Assembly: GCA_934047225.1 (NCBI GenBank) | Contig: OW203991.1 | Span: forward strand, 1,302,001-1,366,000 | Direction of reading: 5' to 3' | Length of the DNA stretch: 64,000 nucleotides | Source: Ypsolopha sequella | Taxonomy: Eukaryota; Arthropoda; Insecta; Lepidoptera; Ypsolophidae | Shown: in pieces, positions 1-11,655 of the stretch | How the letters are laid out: each line of letters begins with the position of its first letter | How positions within the stretch are numbered: the stretch's first letter is position 1 | The notes under the pieces: generated by a model | What the model was told of the DNA's origin: nothing | Database searches by the model: none | Seen by the model: the letters and a program-made list of their open reading frames with translations, nothing else | Translations under genes and position numbers: made by a program

Positions 1-258
1 CGATTAAAAATCTTTGACTCGATAAAAATAATGATTAAAATTAGGTCTTCAAACACACGCCTTCTCATAGTTTGACAAATAATTATCATCTACAGACCCT
101 AAACATATTTTATTACATGGGTTTTAACAATATCTACATTCTAATAATTTGATATTTTTTTAGCAATTTTAGTTTTTTTTTTTTTAATAAAAAAGCAATT
201 TTTTTTGTCTTTTTCCCTGAATCGGTCACTTTCGCGATGCGCGTTTTTCCGCTTGGAG
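1..258. repeat. Dispersed repeat copy, cut by the window start
   Basis: This stretch matches 35946-36205 in the same orientation: both share attaaaaatcttt, gaggtcttcaaacac or close variants, ctcatagtttgacaaataat, and a poly(T)/A-rich end followed by ccctgaatcggt. The two copies differ by scattered substitutions and small indels, so they are old. The partner begins with extra sequence (35690-35945), so this copy probably continues before the window. No coding capacity is visible and the family is not recognised. Confidence 0.75.
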
Positions 259-2523
259 TGACACTGCTCGTTGAAAACTCGATGCTTCACCTTAATAAAA
301 AGCACCTACGTGCTGAAGACTGAATACGATGGGCATTCATTTCTACGAATTAAGTATAATTTTGTTCCATAGATTTAATAGCACCAAGCATTCTCGTTTC
401 GTACCACTATCATCGTCAATTTCAAGTCTAACATAAATTAAATACGCTACCTACTTATCCGTACTCTATATCAAAGGACAAACAACTAAGCTAACCTTGA
501 GTAATTAAATTATCTTGTAGAATAAAGGTAGAACCAATTACCTCGTTGAACAAAGGAAAAGCTGAAAATAGCTACCTCATCTTTGATAGTTAAAGCTCCA
601 AACGTCAGCACTAGCCTAGGTTAAGTTGTGCAGAAAGCGCTTCAACTAGCGGTTTTCGCTAACTTAATCTGGTGTTGTATGCCACACATTTGCGCTTACT
701 GGTTAGAAGTTGCACGAGTTTGTTGCTTGCGCCTTACTAAATTGCTATAGCTACCATTTTGGCTGGAAGTGGTCGAAGTGACAGTTGAAACTCTAGTTGG
801 ACTTTTCCACTAATGATACACTGATGTATGTATATGTCTTACCATAAAGGCAATGGCAGGCATGATCGTAGATTGAAATCTGTTATATAAAGTTTTATGG
901 AGTATTGTTTAACGAAAATGTCTTTTACATAATTACCTATAGATAAACTTAAAAATTACCTCTGAGGGGGTGTCAGAGGTGTTTTTAAGTGTCGATTGAC
1001 AATAGACTTTAGTGTACGTATTAGCGGGCATAATTTTGAACTCATTGTGCACGCGCGATCGGGCAGATAGTGAATTTAAGCTCGAGTTAACTAATTTTTT
1101 TGTAAATCTGTAAGGTATTTTTTGTATCTCAACTTAAAACAATTTAATGTGGCTATGCTAGGTATATTATTCCAGCATTTTGTAAAATAATAACGAAAAC
1201 TGCCACAAAATGCAGCTATACGATGTTTCGGACAGATCAGACGATTATCCTAAAATTTATTTTTGTAAATTCATTTCCCGAAATTTACCCTACATCGTAT
1301 GTTTTATACTAAATCTGGGGTAAATTAACCCAACTGGCACCACGGACGATAGTTGATCGCTAGTTTGGTGTGAACGGCTTTTGCACGCCAGAGGACGCCG
1401 TGCCACTGTGCATGCGATCGCTGGACGCGCCGGTTTGGCCTCCACTAGTTTTAATAATATATCAACTCAACGACATACTAGGGGTGACGCTGTCGCTTCT
1501 TATGAAGCCTTTAGCCAGCATCGAGGTTCTAAAAAACTAATTGTGGTCAAACTATTACTTTCCATTGTGATGCCGAGCTTTGCGTGATGCCGTGTGCCTA
1601 CATCGCATGCGAGGTCCGTCATAAAATTGTGGTTTATTCCGTGACTTAGTTACAAATAAACGTAGTAAAAAAAATGAATGGAATAGTTTATTGCGTTTGC
1701 GTTTTGATAAGTTTTGTTAACTAACCATAACTGTTAAAGAAAATAGCTGGATGTTTTCAAGATACCAACACTGTTGTGTTTGATTTCGATAAAGTAACGT
1801 CTTTTTTTTCTCTCCACCACTGCTCTTTCGGGTTTCATTCTCTTTCAAATTGGTATCCAACGCATTTAAAACCATTAAGCAATAGTTTAGAGTGAGAACT
1901 ACAAACTGTTAAAAATACTTATTATAAAATAATAATGAGGAGAATAAAACTAGAAATACCGAAATAAAATGAAAAGTTTTTGTAGGTTGGCTATTATTAC
2001 TACGTGACCAAACTCTACACAAAATCCTCCGTTCAAGATACTGCCTCAGGCGAATTGGCAAAGATTCTCTTTTTAAAAATTTCTCACTGTTCATTAGACA
2101 GCAGATCCGGGGCTGTGCCGACCTCAGTAGCGCTAAGTTTCTAACTTATGCACAAAGCATCGAACTAAGCTGCTTTGCTTAACTTAGCAAGATGAAGTTA
2201 TAGGCCACATGTTTGGTATTCTAGAACTAAGGATGGTGTTAGGAATTTAAGCTGCTTATGATATCGGCTGAGAAAATATGCATGCAACATTTCATTACTT
2301 AACGAAACGCTAAGCTTTTATATAAATAATACGAAGAAGTATGAAGTTTTCCCCGTCAAGTGTAACTCATTTCTCAATCGTTTACTCTCCAAATTGTTTA
2401 CTCAAATATTTCCTGCTCAGCTCTCTTTGGATAAAGCGCTAAAATTTCTATAAATAATTATCCTAAAACCATTATACGAGTAGCTCGTGTTTTTTTTTAC
2501 AAATGGAGATTACTTTAAAATCC
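259..2523. other. Unassigned AT-rich DNA
   Basis: No gene is supported. Short open frames near 1381-1587 and 1909-2094 have no recognisable domain. A somewhat GC-richer patch at 1340-1620 has no inverted ends that I can see. A possible SINE tail fragment lies at 958-1045 and is listed separately. Confidence 0.5.
958..1045 (-). repeat. Possible tail fragment of the tRNA-derived SINE family
   Basis: On the minus strand the end resembles the 3' tails of the SINE copies at 23953-24222 and 34961-35152 (gacacccctcagagg here, gacacctctttggag there). Only the tail part is present, with no A or B box, so this is a weak call. Confidence 0.35.
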
Positions 2524-2688
2524 GCGGGTCTACCGCGTAATTCTGATTTTCATCAACATCAACTTGAGATTGAAATTTGTCGTGCGTGCGACGACGCCCG
2601 CCTAACATGCCATCTCTTTTGCACGCATTGCATTTCCCATGCATTTGCTTGAAGTTGATACAAATCAGAATTACGCGGTAGACCCGCC
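2524..2688. repeat. Inverted-repeat (fold-back) element, about 165 bp
   Basis: The outer arms are inverted copies: gggtctaccgcgtaattctg at 2526-2545 is repeated in reverse complement at about 2666-2685, and the match extends with mismatches for roughly 40 bases. The interior is unpaired. This is MITE-like, with no coding capacity and no clear target duplication. Confidence 0.75.
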
Positions 2689-2955
2689 GGTCAGTAGTTC
2701 ATAATATCAGCAACCTACAGAGCTTTATGCAGTTGGTACTTACTAATTTTGTGCTTCACGCTGACGTTTACGCCATAGATGTCATTTACGTTGACGAAAC
2801 TTGGTACTTAATAATTTTTTTATTTATTAATAAATAACCATTTAAAGCACTCCCTACGTGCCAAGGATTCATAGTGCTAGAATTAGTAGAAGTAACCTTA
2901 ATTTTTTGATAATTTTGCACTCAGGGAATGCTTGATACGGTAAATAATAAAAATG

Positions 2956-3264
2956 AACATTGTTTTAAAAAAACACTTGTACTTATCCAGATATTACGTA
3001 CAACTTTATTATGCCCGACCGGTTTCGCTGTAAAGCATTTTCTAGGGCTTTTTACACACCCTAACTAACAAATAAATCTTATAAACTACAATCATGTCTA
3101 AAATGACGTGCAATAATTTTAGACATGATTGTAGTTTATAAGATTTATTTGTTAGTTAGGATGTGTAAAAAGCCCTAGAAAATGCTTTACAGCGAAACCG
3201 GTCGGGCATAATAAAGTTGTACGTAATATGTGGATAAGTACAAGTGTTTTTTTAAAACAATGTT
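2956..3264. repeat. Near-perfect 309-bp hairpin
   Basis: Arms at 2956-3104 and 3116-3264 are reverse complements over about 149 bases with only about two mismatches, around an 11-base loop. The arm includes gcccgaccggtttcgctg and its complement cagcgaaaccggtcgggc. Such a long uninterrupted duplex points to recent formation or to selection for the duplex. A transcript would fold into long double-stranded RNA. It could be a fold-back MITE; no transposase is nearby in the same family. Confidence 0.9.
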
Positions 3265-3560
3265 TTATAAACTCCACCAAGTTTTAATATGGGGTTTTTT
3301 GGTAATATATTAACAACATTATTAAAGCAACCTGATAAGGCACACAAAGACATAATTCCACGAAATTAATCGAAAATCACGAAAAAACAACGCAAAAACC
3401 ATAACAATGTACCGAAATGACAGATTTTCTTGGCCCGATTGACGATGCGCCATCTACAGGGATAATTTATAACGAAAAATACACATTGGGCTGCAGAAAA
3501 AATGCCGTTTCGCTAAAACAGCAATCGAGAGATGGCGCTGTTTATACTGTTCTATGAGGC

Positions 3561-4847
3561 TAGGGGAGGCTGAAAAGTAATCTACCTAACTATGAAAGAA
3601 AAGACGTAATTGGATAGTTTTTTTTTATTTTTCTATATAGTCCTTTGCTAGTAAAATGCACTTATTAAATTTTTCAAATATTGAATTTAAGCCATTAAAA
3701 AAAAAAAAACGGTTTGTCGTCAAAATAGTCAGAAACCGCTGCCTTCATTCCGTCATCGGTCATAAATCTTCGTCGCCTGAGGTCTTTCTTGAGAAGTCTA
3801 AACAGAAAATAGTCACAGGGGGCTAGATCTGGACTATAAGGGGGGTGGTCAATGGTTTCGAAGCCATTGTCTTTAATTGCTAGCTTTGTTGTGCGTGCGG
3901 TATGCACTGGTGCGTTATCGTGCAAAATCAGAATTCCTTTGCTTAGTTTAACTCGCCGTTTTTCTTTTATTGTCTCTCTTAGTTGATATAATAAGTTTGA
4001 GTAATAATCAGCATTCATTGTAGTTTTCTTCGGTAAATAATCTATGAGCAAAATCCCTTCTGTGTCCCAAAAGATTGTAGCCATAAGTTTACCGGCCGAT
4101 GGGCAGACCTTGAATTTCCGAGGCTGCTTCTCATCCTTAAATTTCTACTGTAACGACTCTTGCTTACTTTCCGGGTCCCATTGTCGAATCCAAGTCTCAT
4201 CACATGTTACAATTCTAGAAATTATTTCTTCCTCTTTCCCTCGACTCATGTCCAAAAACTCTTCGCAACATTTGACACGCCTCTCCATGTCAAATGCAGT
4301 CAACATTCTAGGGACCCACGTGCTAACCTTGGACATGTTCAAATGCTCATGAATTATTTCATTGACTCGCTCTTTACTGACGCCCACATCTCTAGCTATC
4401 TCCCACTGCTTCACTCGTCGGTCCTCTAATATAATTTTTTTCACCCTGGCTACATTTTCATCGGTGACGGCCGAAACTGGTCTTCCGCTACGAGGATCAT
4501 CTTCGAGGCTCTCACGACCTAATTTAAACTGCCTTGACCAAAACTTTATAACAAATTCGCAAGAACATGAACTGCCAAACACACGTGACATACGCTGTCT
4601 GATCTCCGAAGGCGTATTCCCTTCTTTAGTCAAAAACTTAATCACCGCACGCTGCTCGATTTTATCCATTTTCACTTTTTCTACCGACATGTTCGAAACA
4701 ATTGTAGGAGACAAATAAACGTGATGCAATAAACAAATGAATGTAATACATTTTGAAAATAGAATAACAAACGAATATAAATCCTTACCAGCCAGCATTA
4801 TTTTTGTATATATTTCTGACCAAGGAGATTACATGTCAGCCGCCCTA
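3561..4847 (-). mobile_element. mariner-family DNA transposon, complete ends
   Basis: The element is about 1.28 kb, the usual mariner size. Its inverted ends begin ggggaggctgaaaagtaatct at the left, starting at 3563, with the matching right end (complement of agattacatgtcagccgccc) finishing at 4845. Each end is flanked by TA (3561-3562 and 4846-4847), the standard mariner target. The transposase is on the minus strand and is disabled. A second TIR-bearing copy is not present in the window. Confidence 0.88.
3625..4690 (-). pseudogene. mariner transposase (D34D), broken by one stop and one frameshift
   Basis: Mariner transposases bind the terminal repeats through N-terminal helix-turn-helix domains and cut DNA with a DDE/D catalytic core in the nucleus. 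I start at the ATG at 4690 (MSVEKVKMDK); a further in-frame ATG at 4669 is also possible. Visible hallmarks are SLEDDPRSGRP, WVPRMLT, VTCDETW (first Asp), HDNAPVHTA (second Asp) and YSPDLAPCDYF (third Asp); the last two Asp are separated by 34 residues, so D34D. The frame is interrupted by TAG at 4145-4147, where a Trp codon (TGG) is expected; reading resumes in the same frame. A run of 13 A at 3697-3709 shifts the frame by one; with 12 A the protein would continue NGLNSIFEKFNKC to a stop at 3625. Total about 355 codons, close to family length. All three catalytic Asp survive, so decay is recent. Confidence 0.88.
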
Positions 4848-6724
4848 CGTACTGTACTATTAGAGTACGAATTCTACAAATTTTAAAACCCATTTTTGAA
4901 ATCGGCAGTCAATATTTTTCAAATAAAAAGCAGCAATTTGTGTTAGAAATGCAACCGTAAACTATCTAAGTGGTTACTTCTTAAGCCGCCTCTTTACTCT
5001 AGGTATCAATGCCGGCGCATTCGTTATGGGGTAATTTCATTTTTTCCCATTATTCCGATCAAATAAGCATTATTTAATCAAGAATGCTTAGTAATAATTT
5101 ATAAAATAACAAATAACGAATGATCGAAAAAACTTAAATCTTTATTGAGAACTCAAATTATTTTTCGTTATAAATAAATTTATTGAAACAAAAAAATACT
5201 TAAATAATATTAAAAACCTACCTATAAAATACAACTTAACTAAAACAAAACACTTACTTAAAACCCTTATAAAACCAATAATAAAAATAAACTAAACTAA
5301 ATAAAACATAAATATAAATAATTTCGTTATAAATGTTGTTCTGGAAGTGAAGTACAAGTGTTCCCGAACAGAATGCTAGATGCTAACCAATAACTCAAAA
5401 ATGTATCGAACATACAAAATTTTACCATGTTTGTTATACCAACGAGGTTTCTCTAGAGTTATATGACTAGCCACGTTTAGCATTATAGGTACTAAGTATG
5501 TTCCATTTTTATATGTTAAAAACTTGTACGTAAATTCTGAACAAACGAGATGTGAACAAAAAAGTATCCACTTCAAAACTACAAAACTGATTGTGATAAA
5601 AAAAAATTACAAAGTCTAGATTTTTACTGACAAAAGCTTTTGAATGTAAGCATTTAATATAAATTTTATCCTTTTAGGAGGAAAAGATGTTTAGAAGCTA
5701 CTTGTTCCGAACTTAACAATCACGTTACGAAAGATCAATAACTTCAACGGAAAAAAAGTCTTACTAGTCGCGAAAAAAGCTAGTCATCTTAACCTGAATA
5801 ATCTAGTATTTCCAACTCCTTTTTCAGTTAGCGCATTTTCAGTAGATATCTAACGCTACCGCTTCATGTTAACATAAGCAAAAAGTTCGCTGTTCAAATC
5901 CTCTAATTGACCCCATTATACCCTAATACACTCAGCAAATTTCCCTCTCGCGCTCTTTTTACGATAAAAATGTTTTGTTTTTTTTTTACACAAATCGTAA
6001 TCAGCTGGGATTTGCGCACCTCCGTCCTTTCCGATTTGCGTGGCTTGAAATCTCCGACCTCTTTCGTACCGTTCCGACAAAAAATATGTTTTTAAAATTT
6101 ATCGTAGGTTGTTATCGGAGGCGTAATTTAGTCATAATTGTTACGAATCACGCAGTTTTAACGTGAGATCGACTCGAGAACTCAAACACGCGACCAAAGC
6201 CACGGTTTCTTTTTAGTGCAGGGTTATCCATCACTTTATGTAGACAAACTAATTCTTATCCAAAACTGTTGTCTATTTAAAAAAAAAAAGTTTAAAATAT
6301 TAGAAAGTGGTCAGAAAATTTAATAAATATTTTACGTGTTTTTCTCTCGCAACCTAAAAGATAACGTTTATCCATTTACACGAGTACAGTACAAAACACA
6401 CATATTAAAATTTCATTTTATGATTACATAAAAAAAACAGTAGATATCCTACACCATTAAACCAACGTAATACTCAAAGGTAGACTAGAAATGTGGACTA
6501 AGAAAGGGACTTTTTATTTGATACTATTGAACAGATTAATTGTATGCAATTTTCCTTTTTACTTCTCCCTTTTTATTTCCTTTTTACTTTTAGTAAATTT
6601 TATAAGTTGGGTGACTATTACTTGTTAATTTGTAAAGCCTATTTAGCTTCCTTTTAACTTCCTTATAAATATATACTACTGCCGTGAATTTTTTCACATA
6701 TTCTAAAACAAACGTTTAGATGGG
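4848..6724. other. Unassigned AT-rich DNA with one small repeat
   Basis: No gene is supported. 5178-5262 (tattgaaacaaaaaaatac onward) matches 43904-43975 and is probably a shared MITE-like repeat. Short open frames at 5376-5576 and 5907-6166 look like chance. Confidence 0.5.
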
Positions 6725-7085
6725 GGGGGGGACTTGACTCTTAGTAAAATTTGCACTTTAAAGCTTAATATTTCGCAAACGGATCCCTGAATCGAAAAAT
6801 GATTTTCACATTCCCGTTATATTTTTGAACGACCTATCCAATGACATCTTACACTATATCGATAAGAAAAAAAATCATAACCATTTTATGAGTGGAGGAG
6901 GTACCCGAATTTTTTTCATTGTTTTTTTTTTTGTTTAACCACTATCGGCGTGATTAATATGTATCCTTAAGCCAAAAAACAGCTTTCTAGTACTAAGAGT
7001 ATCTGAGCTAAGGTAGACAGATAGACGGACGGACATGGCGAAACTATTTGTTGACTAAGAACCCTTACAACGAGACAAGATGCCG
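6725..7085. repeat. Dispersed lepidopteran-type repeat ending in gacggacggacatggcgaa
   Basis: The order of motifs (gacctatccaatgacatc, a poly(A/T) interior, acagctttctagtac, then a gacagatagacgg-type run and catggcgaaac) is that of a very common lepidopteran interspersed repeat that I recognise by pattern. No coding frame. Starts with a G9 run at 6722-6730. Confidence 0.55.
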
Positions 7086-7626
7086 CTGTAATCAATATCA
7101 AGAAATAATAAAACTAAACATAAACATTATTTATATTATAAATATTATCCTAGAAAGATACTAACTTCAGTGCTAAGATATTTAAAGACGTACTAATGCC
7201 TGGTAAGTTTTGCTGCAAACAAACAAATTGAAAAATAAGGTACTTAAATAAAAACCCCACAAGAAAAGTAAAAACCCAAAAAATAATATAATATTAGGTA
7301 GAAATGCTTTTCTATAGAATGTGGCAGTCAAAGAGGTGGTTTAATTTTGAAGAAAAAAAAAAAACGAACATGTAAAAGCTTTACCTAGATAACTAAGCTT
7401 CTCGTATATCAGTGCGGGCATAGAGCAAAGTTATTTTATAATCATGATTAATACGATGAAGGTGCGACCCATAAGAGGATTATCCAAAATATTATATTTG
7501 GGTTCCGTACAGGACAGTTTGGGATACAGTAACGATGAAGATAAAGAAAATTAGTTGGGGTTATTTTAGGGTTAGTTTCACTAACTATTGATTGACATTG
7601 ATATGGTTTCTGAATGCGTACGGAAT

Positions 7627-7788
7627 CCATCTATCCATCAGCTTAGTTCACACATTGCTAGACAAAGGCTTTTCCAAGATTTTGCTATTGGCGGTCCTCT
7701 TGGAAGTAATGCCCATACTCACACACGCTGGGCAGCGCGGTGCCGAAACCCTCGCACCAGTGATGATGCTGCTCGTCACCAGTCTGTT
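7627..7788 (-). mobile_element. Degraded LINE 3' end, same family as 28181-28538 and 41385-41752
   Basis: It shares gcccatactcacacacgctg, accctcgcaccagtga and a ccatctatccatc end with the two other copies. The short-period microsatellite marks the 3' end, so the element lies on the minus strand. It is truncated and more diverged than the other two. Confidence 0.7.
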
Positions 7789-7805
7789 TTATGTAACAGC
7801 TGGCA

Positions 7806-7853
7806 TTTGTCTTCTTAGACACGAGTAAGGCCTTTGATTACGTTGACACTCGT
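7806..7853 (+). pseudogene. Tiny reverse-transcriptase motif A relic
   Basis: In one plus-strand frame this encodes FVFLDTSKAFDYVDTRP, which matches the LINE reverse-transcriptase motif A pattern (F-x-D-x-S-K-A-F-D-x-V). Only about 16 codons are recognisable before the frame is lost. It lies just beyond a LINE 3' end on the other strand and may be a separate, older LINE. The match is short, so chance cannot be excluded. Confidence 0.4.
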
Positions 7854-7939
7854 CCAATATGTTACAAAACAAATTGTGTCACAGTTGCATAAAATACAGT
7901 TTTAGAATGACATGTTCAGTTAATTATATCACAGATTAT

Positions 7940-8080
7940 ATTATAATAAACCCGCCCCGGTTTTGCTTGGGCATGTTTTATACATATAGACCTTCCTCTT
8001 GAATCACTCTATCTACTTAAAAAAACCGCATCAAAATCCGATGCGTAGTTTTAAAGATCTAAGCATACATAGGGACAGAC
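7940..8080 (+). repeat. Common lepidopteran dispersed repeat
   Basis: It contains ccttcctcttgaatcactct followed by aaaaccgcatcaaaatccg and agttttaaagatctaagc, and then a gggacagacag run. I recognise this order from lepidopteran genomes; I cannot name the parent element with certainty. Confidence 0.6.
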
Positions 8081-8130
8081 AGCGGGAGTTATTGACAACT
8101 TAAAAATATCGACAAATGGAATTTAAAATT

Positions 8131-8740
8131 TACTTAATACTTAACCTATTTAAAACAATAATACACAAGTATAAGTAAATTAGTAGTTACTCTGGGGGAG
8201 AGTTCCTAAAATACTGGCAACATTAATTAAGTATTAATTTAAAAAAATACTAGTAAAAATCAAACTTGCTAATAAAACACATAAAGTAATCAAACTATGC
8301 TCAGTGAACCAGTTACAATATTGTAAACCACTTAAAGTGTGAAATCTCGTGACCGTAAGTAATGTAACACACAAAATTGCACGCAGACCTCATACATATC
8401 AACTGCAACACATGACTTCTATTGCTTACAACATAAGAGCTAAAACATGCAGACAGTAAAATTTATACTTTTATAATTAAATGTATATTCATACGTACTT
8501 CCGTAGCCTTACATACCCTTCAAGTAATTAATAACTCTTATCCAATGTCGACCTGAATAATGCATAATTACTGCCTTGGTAATTCACTATTTGATTATTT
8601 CTCATGAATAAAAAGTGTCAACAAGGTGAATACAGGGTTCCGCCAATGTACAATTGTACAAAACAAAATGGCGTGACCATAGAGCATGATTTATCAAATG
8701 TCAGTGACACTTGACATTAACAGCTTGTTTTTATATGTAT
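8131..8740. other. Unassigned AT-rich DNA
   Basis: No open frame with recognisable content and no internal repeat was found. Confidence 0.5.
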
Positions 8741-8975
8741 ATTTGACCCTCAATAGAGGGTCTCGTTTGGCACCCTTCAGGTACGGAACCCTTAATTTTA
8801 TTCGTATTTTTAGTTTTGAGGGTGATGCGTCGGATCGCGTTCTCAAACGTAAAACTTATGATTGTTTTTCCTATTTTTGAATTAAAGGTGTTAAATAAAT
8901 TTAATAACTAATGCTTCGCTGTCTGTCTGTCCGTCCGTTCGTCCATATCTCTGTCTGTCACAGGTCTACAGCTTC
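8741..8975. repeat. Dispersed repeat with tacggaaccctta and a tctgtctgtccgtccg run
   Basis: The segment holds caggtacggaacccttaat and then gtctgtctgtccgtccgttc, two landmarks of the widespread lepidopteran repeat also seen at 10045-10215 and 14570-15110. It carries no coding sequence; a 64-codon open frame over it is a by-product. Confidence 0.5.
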
Positions 8976-8981
8976 AGCCGT

Positions 8982-9985
8982 TGAATGAATGAATGAATGA
9001 ATTTATTTCAGAAAGTACATAATGTAGTATTTTTGTGCGTTACATTATTATATTACTTAGGGCTATCTTAACTTACTTATATGTGTAAACATTTAATTTA
9101 CTAACCTAAATAGTATACTTAAATACATTAGACATTAATGCACATAATTATTAACGGGTAGCAAGGGTCGAAAACTACACACCGTGCTAGTAAACAACTG
9201 TTTAACGGTCGTGTAGTTCGCCGTTCATAACCTTCAATTGGTTTGCATTAAGTGTACATAGTATTTTTAAATAAAAAAATAAACCTTATAAATATGTAAT
9301 TAACAAGTTTGTACATAATCATTTATTTATAAGGAAGAACATATAATAATATACAGCGTGTAACAGAAAGGTGTAACCATATTTGAAGAGCTTATTCAGT
9401 CAATGGTATTGAACAACTTTTACTATGGAACAAACCCTGTATCTCAAAAAAAAAATCGATAATTTCATAGAAAAATGCAATGCCGCTCGGCCGAAATGTA
9501 TGGAAGGACAGATTTTTTTTGAGATTTCAGGGTTAGCTCCATAGTAAAAGTTGTTCTATACCATTGACTGAATAAGCCTTTCAAATATGGTTACACCTTT
9601 CTGTTACACGTTGTATAAGTACAAATATGCATATGAATATTGTGTGTGCTGAGGACATCTAAATACGTAAAATTAGTTGAGTGTTGTGTGAGTGTGTGTG
9701 TATTTTGTGTAGTTTGGAGAAAGTAAAGTGATTAGAGACTGTATTTGATCCTGGTATAGTAAGTACCCTTATTTAATTATTTCTAATAACTTTTCTGTAT
9801 TTGCATAAGTATGTTATTCAGGGTTTGCTTTAGAGACTGTAGAGATAGCTTTCGCAATTCCGTAGATGCGCTTAGTCTGTTATATAGGAAGGGTCCCAAA
9901 AAATGACTAAAAACGTTACAGGTAGTCTGTTGAAATATTCTCACAACACGTGTTATTATGGCCTCTATCACGGTAAATAATAAAA
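8982..9985 (-). mobile_element. 5'-truncated CR1/Jockey-group LINE, with a nested MITE
   Basis: Read on the minus strand, 9971-9783 encodes the last part of an ORF2-like protein, including VFSHFLGPFLYNRLSASTEL and LQSLKQTL, which resembles the C-terminus of the intact LINE at 51-54 kb (YNKVNGLLNIYP and following). After the stop comes a 3' UTR with GT-rich sequence and a terminus of AATAAA plus an attc repeat (the gaatgaatgaatgaatg at 8985-9001). A MITE (9353-9614) lies inside the 3' UTR. The 5' end is truncated near 9985. Confidence 0.62.
9353..9614. mobile_element. Fold-back MITE, family with 21131-21482 and 32519-32784
   Basis: Terminal inverted repeats of more than 90 bases start acagcgtgtaacagaaaggt and end with its complement at cacctttctgttacacgttg. 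The interior includes aatgccgctcggccgaaatg. TA flanks the ends. No coding sequence. It sits inside a LINE 3' UTR, so it is younger than that LINE copy. Confidence 0.85.
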
Positions 9986-10866
9986 ATTAAAAAAGAAATC
10001 ATCGCCAAAAAAATATGAAAAAAAAATCATGGTTGTGTAAAAATTACCGCGAAATGTTTGTCAGGCGCTACCATTTTAGCTGCTTGTTTTTGACGCCATA
10101 ATGTTGCTATGACATTTTTGTTTTGTATTTTACATGTGTTTAGGGTTCCCTATTCATATTGTGCGGTCGTACGGAACTCTTTTTGCGCCAGTCTGACTCG
10201 CACTTGCCCAATGTTTTTTAATAACATAGCATCTGAAATAAACGGGTCTTACTTACTACTTGCTACTTTTCAAGGTCACCAGCAGTGGTTGTCCCCTTAA
10301 GAAAGTGAATTAAAAACAAAAACAACTTAACCTCTACTTATTGTTGGTTGAGAAAAACAGTCTAAAATGGGAAACATTTTTAATGCAAGAACATAATATG
10401 AATTTTTAAAATGTTTGTTTTACATATTCATATTTGCTAAATGCTTTGTGATAATTTTATTACAACATTCTTTCATGGAAATTTTAAGAATAATTTTAAA
10501 AGTATAATTGTATCCCATAAAAACACTCACAATTTAAAAAAACACATAAATTTAAAGAAAAGGCAACCCGAGGACCAAATTCTAATTCAAAATAAATTTA
10601 GCTTTTCGTTAAACATTACAGACCTACTAAAAATGGGTCTTATTTTCATATTTTTTTCTTATATATCTCCTACAAATGTTATTTTAACAGTAAGAATTTT
10701 TTAAATATTTGTTGAAATAAATCAGATTTAGCAATTGCTAAAAAAGTATATATTTTTTTGTGTTTTTAATACATTTCACTGTTTTTATAGATTATATTGG
10801 TTACTGTTCAAATTAAAAAAAAAAAAAACAATCTCGGGCTATCTGAACGCATGAGTACCTTTCCAT
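9986..10866. other. Repeat fragment and unassigned DNA
   Basis: 10045-10215 contains, on the minus strand, gggcaagtgcgagtcagact followed by gttccgtac and agggaaccct, a common lepidopteran repeat head. The remainder is AT-rich; the 87-codon open frame at 10441-10704 has no recognisable domain and biased Lys/Asn/Ile content typical of AT-rich chance frames. Confidence 0.5.
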
Positions 10867-10867
10867 C

Positions 10868-11655
10868 CAAGGAGTTAATAGTACATTACTGCTGAGACCA
10901 AGTAATTGAGCTTTCCGTGTCAGCAGGGCGAGGGCTTTTACATACGAGTCTCCCCTATTCTGTTTCTTTGGTTGCCAACTGGACTGAGTGCATATCATCA
11001 AAAATATAGATAAAAGCTGACCTTTCAAAATTGCTTTTAGTGGGTATCGAACTATTTACGAACTGTGTCGTCACTTCAAGTGCGAAAGTATCTTGAGCCG
11101 ATCGGATTTCAATAGTGATATCTTGATTTCTGATTATAGGCACCCAGTCCAGTTGGCAACTAAAATAAGCCCACAGTAACCATAATTACGGTTGAAGCAT
11201 GTATAGTACTTTTCTCAAAAATGCAACGAGACAATATTTATAGTAGGTATATAGGATAAGGAGTTAAATAAAATCAAGGAACTTATTATATTGAAAGTCA
11301 GTTGCTCATATTGGGGCACAATTTCATGAAGGGGTACGAGAAAGGCCTATTTAAACTTAATAAAGCATTATCTCTACATTCAGAACATGAAATTGCAATT
11401 CTTTTATTTTTATTTTTCAACTGGCCGCTTAAAACTTTGTAATCGTCAAATTCCTTAGTCTTCTAAAAATAACGACATAGATAGTTAAAAAAAATTAAAA
11501 TATGGTATGTAATGGATTTCCATACAAAGTTACTGGACACTTATTGAGACACTTACTGGAGACGTGAATTATCTCTCCAGGATAAAGTATTTACTGCCTT
11601 GTCTTTTCAGTATGAAATGATTACATTACAATATATTTTTGAGAAAAACACCATT
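10868..11655 (-). mobile_element. Crypton-related deletion derivative, split by a MITE
   Basis: Three blocks here are collinear with the Crypton relic at 39971-41333: 10868-10950 (aatagtacattac to tacgag) with 39985-40070; 11173-11250 (ggttgaagcatgtatagt, ctcaaaaatgcaacgaga) with 40090-40145; and 11382-11655 (aactggccg, tggtatgtaatggatttcc, atatttttgagaaaaac) with 41058-41333. The recombinase coding part of the 40-kb copy is missing. It is therefore a non-autonomous relative or an internally deleted copy. Confidence 0.68.
10951..11172. mobile_element. MITE nested in the Crypton-related copy
   Basis: The ends are inverted (ctttggttgccaactgg at 10966 and ccagttggcaacta at 11149) and the whole unit matches 59484-59714, including gtgggtatcgaactatttac and gaactgtgtcgtcacttcaa. 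The host sequence on either side is contiguous in the 40-kb relative, which shows that this is an insertion. Confidence 0.85.
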
